From assembly GCA_903813345.2 (NCBI GenBank), contig CAIIXF020000008.1, positions 2,363,341-2,427,340 of the forward strand: a DNA stretch of 64,000 nt, written 5' to 3'. The notes below the pieces were generated by a model that worked only from the letters and a program-made list of their open reading frames with translations, ran no database searches and was not told the DNA's origin. The stretch is from Owenia fusiformis (Eukaryota > Annelida > Polychaeta > Sabellida > Oweniidae). The translations under genes and the position numbers were made by a program. Positions 13,301-25,300 of the stretch are shown piece after piece (positions within the stretch are counted from its first letter, which is position 1; every line of letters starts with the position of its first letter).

Positions 13301-16300
13301 ACCTTGATGACCTAAAAATCAATTATTATCCAGAAATAAAGACAGAATTGTATAACTTTTTGAAAATAGGCATGGCATGATTCATGTGAGTTAAATTATT
13401 ATGAATTTAGTAAATGTCTATAGTCTTTGTTGCCGCTTTAAGTAATATCCTGTATAGTGAATAAGAGACCATTTTGCCTTAATGTAAATTGATGTGTTTA
13501 TAGAAATGTCCACAGTCAATATGACTTCAAAATAATTTGTACTGGACTGTGTTTCATTTGATACAACCATGTACATGTACAACATTTGAAAATTAAATGA
13601 GTGCCAAAGTGAAATGAAACATACCTATTTTAAAGGGTTTTCTAGTTATATAGACAGGTTCCAATTCTAATAATTCAAGTTTTTGAGGCATTTTTTAGAA
13701 AAAGCAACAGACCTATTTTTACTCGATCAGTTTTTCAAGCTGATAAAGATATTAAAAGATGACAGCTCAACGGGGTGGTCGTGACACTGAATTTTGGCAT
13801 GTTTACCCCCCTAGGAAAATATTCTAGGGGGTACTATGAAACTAGTTCATAACTCAAAGGATATATGAGCTATTGTTCTGAGTTGTAGACCATACATTGC
13901 TAGTACATATATGAATACTAGGGGTTGATACCCTTATTGGTCTCAGAAAAATACAATAAACAGGAAAAAGATACGCAATTTTTGTCTTGCCAATTTTATA
14001 TTTGTAGCTTCAAGCAAAATATGACAGCTTTAACAGCTCATAGTAGTATTCTAAAAACATTTCCAGGCTATATGGGGTATTGTAATACATCTATTTTAGT
14101 TATGAAGTACTATTTTGTAATTTTAATATGACTTTATAGTGCCCTACCCCTGGAAAATTGAAGAAAGTGGATGTGGTGAAATTAATCATTTTGCAGCATT
14201 AAGTTAGAAACATGTATTGATAGACACCAAATCAATAAATTCATACCATCATCAAATGTTAGGTGACATTCTAATTCATTTATTACTAGAATATAGGACT
14301 TAAGATATTTTATATGTAAGTTTTCAATTTAGTACATGTATCATAATGAAATCTAGTGTAATCACATACTAGAGAGGACATTGACATAAAGTCTAAACAT
14401 TATAATCATCAATTGATCTCATTTGAGCAACTAGACTATGGTGGTCATCATGCACAAGTAATGTACTACAGTGCCCCATGTACTAGGGCACGAGTCATTT
14501 GAGCCATATATACCTAGTCCTGGTATATACCTTTACAACCCATTCAGAAGGGTCATTTACAATGTGCAAAACATGGCAAAAGTTCCCTAAAACTGTTAGT
14601 TCTCATCATCTGACCATATAGCAGAGTCCTCATTAAGCCATGATGCATCACAGCCAGATGTTAGAAAAGTAGCTAAGAATCTTTTTTATTAACCAAAGAT
14701 GACTTTCCCACCGATGTTGCATCACACTGTACTGTCAACTGTACATGTTGCTTTCAATTTTGTTTACTCTACATAGATCTGATTCTGCATTTAAATACCA
14801 AGACTTCAGTTTACTTTAACTGTCATGACTAAAGCATTTGATAGTATTTACATAATAATGTTATAAAGGAGCATGTAGGTTATCGCAAACAACTTCAGAC
14901 AATGGTCCTTTTTCCATATAGCTTTGAAATCTCGCTAAGGTCTTGTTTTTAATGCGATTTTAGGAGATCTGCATTTTTAACCATTAAAAACTAATGTTTT
15001 CTTCCATCTGATGGCATATTTGAATTCTGTGAGTAATTCTCTATCAAAACAACTTTGATATGCACTGTAATTTACCATTATTCAAATTCTAATGATTTAC
15101 TGGTTGTCTAAAAAAGGTCAGGCTAAATCCCCATTGACACAATGCTGAAAACCCTTAAAAAGTTCATTTAATCTTCCAAGGATCACGATTTTAATGTGAA
15201 ATCACAATCCACATGTCAATAAGATCATAAAGTTACATTCCAATGATGTTTTAAGTTGATCCAAATGGAATTACTTCTTAAATCAAGAAATTAAGTGACT
15301 CTGGCAATACATTTACATGTATTCTAGCCCTACCCAAGCTCTACCAATACCCACGATGCCATCTATTTTTCATTTATATGGAAAAAGGTCAATTCTAACT
15401 TGAATTATGAATATTTTCTGACCATGAACATAGGTATATCTTTTAGATCTATTCATTATCTTCAAGAAAAGTAAATATAATGATTAATCAGACCTAAGTG
15501 ATATTAAAGGGAATGGCCCAATCAACATACTTTTTACTAAAAATGATGACCTAGTTTATACCAAAGATGCAACCTTTAATTATATTGTTGAATGCATAAT
15601 TAGAATATGCTTTAAGACATGTTCTATTTCCTGAGAAGAAAAGTGGATTGCTCCAGGGACTTTAAAGACACTGAATTTGGATGACCAAAATGAACTGAAA
15701 CCAATGGATAGCATGAATTTTTTCAAAGGGGAAATAACATGGGGAACACTAATCTTAGGGGAATTCAGTTTTCGTTTCAAGAGCTATTTGATATATTAAA
15801 ATAAAGAATAGTAATGCATTAAACATTGTTAAAATGATTGCATTTTTGGTGAAAATGAGGTCAACAACTTTGAAAAAATATATTGATGGGTTGATTGCTA
15901 GTGAAATATCTCAAAGTCTGATTGACTTTATTATCCCTGTATACCTGTCTTCATGGTCAGGAAATAGTCATAATCAAAGATATAACTGTCTGAAATTGTT
16001 TGTGATAACTTACCTGAACATTTGCAGGTCAAATCAGGAGTGACACAATTTATTTCCACCAAATTTTTGACATGTCTTCAAATATATGATAGTATTTTCT
16101 TCATAAGATAGAGTGTCACTTGTGAAATTTATTGATTGACCTGAGATCGTATCATATCTTTATGACATAGATGCGAAATAGCCATATTGAACTTTAATGA
16201 ATGTTGTTTGCCACTTTTCGACAATTTCGTCAAAATTTGGGGGTTTTGGGGGAGGGGTACAATTAAGTAAAAAATTCACCTGATTCAGACTATCCTTAAA

Positions 16301-19300
16301 TGAGCACTGATTCACCCGAGAGCATAACTTTTCCAAAACATGTTAGTGTTATTTTTGGACCACTCACATTAATGTTTCGTCTAATTTTCCCTCAGAGTTT
16401 CCTTATCATTGTCTTAGGCCATATTTGTTGAGATATATGAATGTTCATTATTAAAATCTTGCCTTCCTTTGCAGTTGGAGAAGACTCGGCATTAGGTGTT
16501 ATAAGTCCCAGACCACGATAAATAAAAAATAACAACACAATGACATAGAACTGATAAACGTTTTCTCTTGTGCGTGTCAGCCATGGTCTACCAAATTAAT
16601 TGCTATTCAGTGGGAAGAAACTCATTTTTCAGTTTCCATTTTAATTTCCTGACAAATAGAGCGATCATCCCAGCATTTTTTCTATGATCTATATATTTAT
16701 GTGCCTTAGCAACTTCTGTTTTAGAGAACAATAAAACAATAGAAAAGATTACTTTACAATAATTCTAATCATCCCACATTGTAGACATATTTAGAATTAA
16801 AAATATGAAGAGAATGACAAAACCTCTTAAAACACATTTCTTAGGAAACAAATAGTGTGGTATTCTTGTTACTATGGCAACAGAGTTTTTTCTTTTTGTC
16901 ATTTTTGTCATACAGATTACCTATCATACCAGGACCAAATCCTGAAAATTTGAATTCAGTATCTTCATTAGTATCTTAGATATATAGGTTTCTTATAGTA
17001 TCCCCTGCAGATTTCATCGGAGTATAAGGAAAATGCTCTGAAGAGGGATGCCCAAGGATGCCACTTAACAGTTCTGGTATTTTTGAGGTCCCAACCCTCT
17101 ATTCATGGGAATAGTTAACCATTGTAAAGCTACTCATGGTTAACTGACAGAATTGATTGTATCTTCAACTAAGAAGTCAATAAAATGTTAAAACGAGAAG
17201 AAAACCACACCAACTTTCTTCTATTTACCAGGGGTAGGGCATTATAAAGTCATATTAAAATTACAAAATAGTACTTCATCACTATAATAGATGTATTACA
17301 ATATCAAACATAACTTGGGAATGTTGTTATAATACTAGTTGAGCTGTTAAAGTTATCATATTTTGCTTGAAGCTACAAATATAAAATAAGCAAGAAAAAA
17401 ATGACAAAAATTGCATATTTTTTCTAATTAATTGTATTTTTCCGAAACCAACAAAGATATCAACCTATGACTTTAGGATAGTATTCATCTCTGTACTAAC
17501 AATGTATGCTGTAGAACTCAGAACAATAGTTTATATATCCTTTGAGTTATGAACTAATATTATAGTACCCCCTAAGATAATTTCCTAGGGGGGTAAAAAC
17601 GCTAAAATACAGTGTCGTGACCACCCCGTTGAGCTGTCATCTTTTAATATCTTTATCAGCATGAAAAACTGATCCAGAAAAAATAGGTCTGTTGCTTTTT
17701 CTAAAAAATGCCTCAAAAAGTTTTTCCCTTGAGATATTCTGAAATTGGAACCTGTCTAATAGATTGATTACCTCACTTAAGAATATCCACTTTGTCATTG
17801 TTACTAAAGATTTTTTCTCAATGATATCAATGTTTCTAGTTGACTAGGAAAATGGAATAATGGAGGGGGATATGAGATTGAAATAAATAAAATACTTCAT
17901 CAAGTATGAGAAATCATCATGCATCATGTTCAAAGTCCAATGAATCAGAAAATTAAACATGGTGGGTTCAAATATAAGAAGAGAGTTGTTTCACTCTGTA
18001 GGATAGTTAACTCAACTCCTGAAGAGGTACCAATATGTAATCTGTATTTTCAAATACACATTAAAATGTACAAGATGATGACAGCATTCAGTCCCCCCTC
18101 CGATTAAATCATTTTACAAAAGGGGTAAAGAACTGATGATGCTCAGCTATAAGCCAATCCTTCAAATAACAATAACCTGCACTTCCCTCATTAACTATTT
18201 CCACTGTAGATATAACCAGGCTTTAACACCCATTGTGGTGTTACAGATCATTTTAAAACAGAACAAAAGTCAACACAATGCAACATACATCATCCAGGTT
18301 ACTTGTATATATAAAAGAAAACAATTCAGAAGATATTCTTCAACAATTCAGTTTGTTTAATGTTTATTGTTGTTGAATCTTGCTGTTTGTGATTTTAAGT
18401 GCAATTATCTAAAATATATTTAAGAGATGTGTGGATAATGATCTTGATGTTTGCAAATATGTTCATGATTGTAAATAAATGTCATGTTTAATATTTGTAT
18501 TTTACTTCAAAGAGTTGTCCTCTGAAATCTCCTACTAGAAGATTCCCCTCATGATCTATAGTCACTGCCATTGGGTGATACAGTCCATCATCCTTAGTGA
18601 AGAGGTGTTGTAGGAAGTTACCCTCTGAGCTGATTAAACTGACTCTATCATTCAAGAAATCAGCTACTATGATGTGCTCTCCATCAGTGCACATACCTTC
18701 TGGCCAATTCAACTCTCCTTCACCTGATCCATGAGTACCATACTGCAGCAGCTTCCTACCCTGTCTACTCACCACTGTAATACAGTTCCTCTGCCAATCA
18801 GACACAATCACATTGTTGTTGTTACTTACTGCAATGTACCGAGGCCAACCAAACAACTGAGTATCTGATGTTGTATGCAGTACTTCACCAGTGTGATAGT
18901 TTATGTGTGATATAGTCTTGGTATTCAAGTCACTTACAACTAATTTACCATCACTATTACATGCAATCCCATATAGATTAGTGAATGTTGTGGTGATGTC
19001 TCTTTCATGCTGACCATCTTGAGTGTATATGTTGATGACACCACTACCACCACCACCACTCCACCATCCACTTGTAAATGCAAGATAGTTATCAGGTGTA
19101 AGTGTGACACATCTCATCTCCTTCTGTATTGTCTTGAACAGATTCAAGTTATGGTAGATTTCAACACATTCATATCTTATGATTACTAACCTCTGTGCAT
19201 CTATTGCTACAACATCATTAATACTGTTAAGAAAAGACTGTTTGGATCCTTTTAAATCAATCTTCTTTATTTTGGGTTTTCTTAGCCTCATTGACCCAGG

Positions 19301-22300
19301 AATTCTCTGTGTAGAATAGAAACCAGTTAGAGAACTAACAGGAGGAACTGATGTGCTGTTAATTGATGTAGCTACCTGGGAGATATTACCTTGACTTGTC
19401 ACACTTTGATTTTTTCTATTTATTTGACGACTCTGATTATCTAGTCTTGTCTGACTGCTTATTATACTCTCACTATAACCCATTGCACTCTGATGGCATT
19501 TTGCAACCTGATCATTATTTCTGCTCTGATTAGCTGTTCTCTCCTGAGCATCTATCATTCTTTGATTACTCATTCTTGCCTGATCACCCATTCTACCCTG
19601 ACCACTCATTCTGTTCTGACCACTCATTATACTTTCTCCTCCTGAAATAAGCTCATCGGGCATTCTTCTTTGATTGCCAGTTCTCCCCTGATCATCCATT
19701 ATATTCTTCCCTCCCATTGCAATCCAATCACTAGTTCTCTGGTCTACCATTATATTCTGCCTTCTTGTTGCATACTGATCGCCTATTCTCCACTGGTCAC
19801 CTATTGTGTTCTGCCTTCCCAATGCAGACTGATCACCCATTATCCTTTGGTCACCCATTATATTCTGCCTCCCCATTGCAGACTGATCACCTATAATCCT
19901 TTGGTCACCCATTATATTCTGCCTTCCCATTGCAGACTGATCAACCATAACCCCTTGGCCACCCATTGTATTCTGCCTTTCCAATGCAGACTGATTACCC
20001 ATTATTCTTTGGTCACCCATTATATTCTGCCTTCCCATTGCAGACTGATCACCCATTGTCCTTTGGTCACCCATTATGTTCTGCCTTCCCATTGATGACT
20101 GATCACCAGTTATCCCCTGGCCACCCATTGTATTCTGCTCTCTCCTTGCACCTTGTCTACTTTCTATATTCTGACCAATCATTCCACTCTGATTACCAAT
20201 TACTGATTGGTAGTTCCCTGCATTTTGAATTTTGCGTTTACCTAGCAACATTCTTAGATTTTGATTTTTATCTTTTTTAGGTTGAATTGATCTGTGTATG
20301 TGGCCATCAATGTTAAGGTCTTGTTTATTTGATGGACATTGAACAGTTGTTTCACTATGGGCACTTGGGGGAATATCATAAGCCATTGGATTTTGAACAC
20401 TCATATTACTTTGGACACTCAGTGGATTTTCATAAGTCATTGGACTTTGAACACTCATATCACTTTGGACACTCGGTGGATTTTCATAAGTCATTGGACT
20501 TTGAACACTCATATCACTTTGGACACTCGGTGGATTTTCATAAGTCATTGGACTTTGAACACTCATATCACTTAGGACACTCGGTGGATTTTCATAAGCC
20601 ATTGGACTTTGAACACTCATATCACTAAGGACACTAGGCGGGTTTTCATAAGTCATTGGACTTTGAACACTCATATCACTAATGACACTCGGCGGATTTT
20701 CATAAGTCATTGGACTTTGAACACTCATATCACTTAGGACACTCGGCGGATTTTCATAAGTCATTGGACTTTGAACACTCATATCACTAAGGACACTGGG
20801 AGGGTTTTCATAAGTCATTGGACTTTGAACACTCATATCACTAATGACACTCTGCGGATTTTCATAAGTCATTGGACTTTGAACACTCATATCACTAAAG
20901 ACACTTGGTGGATTTTCATAAATCATTGGACTTTGAACACTCATATCACTAAGGACACTCGGCGGATTTTCATTAGTCATTTGACTTTGAACATTCATAT
21001 CACTAAGGACACTCGGTGGATTTTCATAAGTAACTGAGCTTTGAACATTTACATCACTTGTTGAACTACTTATATCTGGGTTTGATTGGGGCCCAAGTAC
21101 CTCTTGGTCTAAACTTGCTGATCCCCTATTATTGGAACTTCTGCTTTGACTCCCTGAAGGAGTCTGTTGATCAAGATTTGGAATCTCATGTCCTTTTAAT
21201 CTTATACAATCTTTAAGTAGTTCAATGTTGTTACCTTTGTCTTTATGGGCCTCAAGTCCAGTCAAAGCTCGGTCCCAAAATGTAACCATGTTGACATCTT
21301 CTGCATCCCTTTGTCCAATATATATGCCACGGCTACGTTGTACCTCAGCTATTCTACTCCTTGCTATATAGTTCCGAATTTTAGCACTCAACTGATTGTA
21401 CATATGCCCTGCAGCAACATCAATGTCATATATCATATGTTCTTTGTGGTGAAGACTAAGGCATGTATTACATATGATGCTATCATCAGCTTCACAATAC
21501 ATTGTTAAAGGTTTATCAGGGTGATTGTCACAGTAAGCACATACTTTTAAGTCCTTTAACTTGTTGCTTCGGAAGTCAGCCTTGAGACTAGCTGCCCCAT
21601 CTGGAGGTACCTGCCATTCTTCACGACAAGTTGGACATGGGATTTTGGTACTCCCTGAGTTGCTCAATATTAATCCTTCTACACAATGCTTACAGAAAGA
21701 GTGATGGCATGGCAGGAAACGGGGATTGGTGAGCTCTCCAAGGCATATCTTACACTCTAAAAGGTCTTCTTTGATTGAAGCGGATGCCATATCTTATGTT
21801 ATTCGAGCTGTCTTTGTTAGTATGTACTTTATTATAACAGCTTTAGTCCTTTGACACATTTACATTATTTGTAACAATAAACTGTTTATTGTCTATCCTC
21901 TGTCTGTCAAGTGACCTGGTTCTTTCACATTTCACAAGTCAAATTCTTGTTCATTTTCTCTGACATTCATGTTTCCTCATTGTCTGTTTTACTATTTAAT
22001 ATTTTTCATCTTCATGAATTTACACAGAAATATTTTTCATATTTTACGTCTATATCTAAGACTTGGTTTTCACTCTTATACCCTTCAATGTCTTTTGCTG
22101 TGGTTTGTTTCGGGTAAATGGCACAGTTTCTGCAGTCATACAACCTAAAAGTATGAAAGAGAAATGTTTAAAAGGCTGTTTGTTTCTACTCATTTATATT
22201 ATAATATACTCGTCCAGGTAGAAACAAAAATGAAACTGAACTGATCTTTCTTATAAGAATATTTGTTCATTTAATTAATATTTAACACATACTCCAAAAT

Positions 22301-25300
22301 CCATCCAATTCAAAAATCAATACTAAGTTTATGTACACGAGAATTTAGATTATCTCATGCTCTTGTCATTTAACAATCAAAACCTAAAAACCATACTAAC
22401 CAAAACTAGAAAATAACAATAAAACTCCTGACAGTTCCTTGTATGACACAGTCATACAATAAAAAGTACTTATGGGAGATATATCTTTATAATCTATCAA
22501 CACTTACCTATTTTAGGTGTGCAAATCCTTGTGTTTGTAATGGACGTTTATTTTAAAATGAAAGATCTGTTTGAGATCATGTATTGTTTTAAAGATGTTT
22601 AAGAAGTCAAGGTAATGGCAAAGTGGTGTGATAAATACAATCTTGTCAATTATTATACCTAAAAATATCTGTTAAGATGTGTTAAGATTACCCAAGTACA
22701 TATTGATCATACTTGAATAAGCTCAAAGGGCAACATTGCAGAAGAACAAAAGTGGTTATCGTGAATTTTGCATTTATGATTGTTTTTTTTGTAAACGTTT
22801 TTGTAAAAATTCCAGGATAGTCACCTGTTCAACTTGAAATTTTCACAGTTGCAAAAGCAGACAATTGCCAAGATCTGATTAAGGCATATGGGTAAATTAC
22901 TTGCTGACTGGGCATTTTGATTTTAGGAAAAACACTTATCAGATTTTCTCCAAACTCACACACATGATGGAGGATATCAAGTTCTAGAGCTGATAAGCTT
23001 TTGGGTGGCCATCTTGTTTTCTGGAGGCCATTTTGAAGGTTTTACGATGGTGTGATCTCATTCATGTCATTTGCCTTGTTAAACATTGATAATGATATAA
23101 ATAGAACCCCTCTTTTCTTTTATAATATTATTTCCAAAGTTTAAAAAATTGCTTAGAAAGTGGTTTGATTACCTCCTTAACTGAAAAAGTGTGAGTATTT
23201 AAATTCAATTTGTAACTTTTCATGATGCTTACCTGGTGTGTAATCTTTTTAACTTTGATATTTTCTTAGAATGATTGTGCCGAAGTATATTAATGGTGCA
23301 TGTTACAGATCATTAAGAATTTAAACATGTTTGGGTTATTTAGGACAAAAATTTCAGACATTGTCATTTAAGTCTACTGTACTTATAACGTCTGTGAATA
23401 TATCTTCCAGACCCAGGGACTACTACCACACCTGCTACTGTCTTAGTGGTCTGTCTGTGGCTCAACACTTCATGTCTTGTAACATTTGTATATGTATATT
23501 CCAGATCCAGGGACTACTACCACACCTGCTACTGTCTTAGTGGTCTGTCTGTGGCTCAACACTTCATGTCTTGTAACATTTGTATATGTATATTCCAGAC
23601 CCAGGGACTACTACCACACCTGCTACTGTCTTAGTGGTCTGCCTGTGGCTCAACACTTCATGTCTTGTAACATTTGTATATGTATATTCTATACCCAGGG
23701 ACTACTGCCACACCTGCTACTGTTTCAGTGGTCTGCCTGTGGCTCAACACTTCATGTCTTGTAACATTTGTATATGTATATTCCAGACCCAGGGACTACT
23801 ACCACACCTGCTACTGTCTTAGTGGTCTGCCTGTGGCTCAACACTTCATGTCTTGTAACATTTGTATATATATATTCCATACCCAGGGACTACTGCCACA
23901 CCTGCTACTGTTTCAGTGGTCTGCCTGTGGCTCAACACTTCATGTCTTGTAACATTTGTATATGTATATTCCATACCCAGGGACTACTGCCTCACCTGCT
24001 ACTGTTTCAGTGGTCTGCCTGTGGCTCAACACTTCATGTCTTGTAACATTTGTATATGTATATTCCAGACCCAGGGTCTACTACCACACCTGCTACTGTC
24101 TTAGTGGTCTGCCTGTGGCTCAACACTTCATGTCTTGTAACATTTGTATATGTATATTCCATACCCAGGGACTACTGCCACACCTGCCACTGTTTCAGTG
24201 GTCTGCCTGTGGCTCAACACTTCATGTCTTGTAACATTTGTATATGTATATTCCAGACCCAGGGACTACTACCACACCTGCCACTGTTTCAGTGGTCTGC
24301 CTGTGGCTCAACACTTCATGTCTTGTAACATTTGTATATGTATATTCCAATCCCAGGGACTACTACCACACCTGCTACTGTCTTAGTGGTCTGTCTGTGG
24401 CTCAACACTTCATGTCTTGTAACATTTGAATGTGTATATTCCAGACCCAGGGACTACTACAACACCTACTACTGTCTCAGTGGTCTGTCTGTGGCTCAAC
24501 ACTTCATGTCTTGTTACATTTGAATGTGTATATTCCAGACCCAGGGACTACTACCACACCCGCTACTGTCTTAGTGGTCTGTCTGTGGCTCAACACTACA
24601 TGTCTTGTAACATTTGAATGTGTATATTCCAGACCCAGGGACTACTACCACACCTGCCACTGTTTCAGTGGTCTGCCTGTGGCTCAACACTTCATGTCTT
24701 GTAACATTTGTATATGTATATTCCAATCCCAGGGACTACTACCACACCTGCTACTGTCTTAGTGGTCTGTCTGTGGCTCAACACTTCATGTCTTGTAACA
24801 TTTGTATATGTATATTCCAGACCCAGGGACTACTACCACACCTGCTACTGTCTTAGTGGTCTGTCTGTGGCTCAACACTTCATGTCTTGTAACATTTGTA
24901 TATGTATATTCCAGACCCAGGGACTACTACCACACTTGCTACTGTCTCAGTGGTCTGCCTGTGGCTCAACACTTCATGTCTTGTAACATTTGTATATGTA
25001 TATTCCAGACCCAGGGACTACTACCACACTTGCTACTGTCTCAGTGGTCTGTCGGTGGCCCAACACTTCATGTCTTGCAACAACTTAACTAGTAAAACTA
25101 TCATAGGGGATCCAGACAATGAATTGGTAAGATGAAACATAATATTTAAAGACTGAGAATCTAGAAATGACCATAAATGGTTCATCTATATTTACGTCTG
25201 TACACATTTCCCATTATATTTTTAAAAATTTAAGCCCAAGACTCAATGATACTTTGAATGAGAGTGACAGCATGAGTTCAAAGTCTAGGATAAAAAACAG

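Noticed and set aside
19670-21037. Plus-strand ORFs of up to 141 codons opposite the TRIM-like gene
   Set aside because: They are antisense shadows of the two coding repeat arrays, open only because the period is a multiple of three.
23411-25080. CRISPR array
   Set aside because: Eighteen regular 94-bp repeats could suggest one, but there are no unique spacers. The units are contiguous and encode a farnesyltransferase exon with its acceptor.
23411-25080. Each 94-bp unit as a separately spliced microexon
   Set aside because: The gap between a possible donor (CTT|GTAACA) and the next acceptor is about 22 nt, far below a workable intron length. Only skipping between distant copies would be possible, with no support.
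23331-25135. About 18 overlapping 60-110 codon ORFs starting MYMYIPDPG or MNVYIPDPG
   Set aside because: They are off-frame readings through the exon 12 repeat and rotate frame every 94 bp. None is a separate gene.
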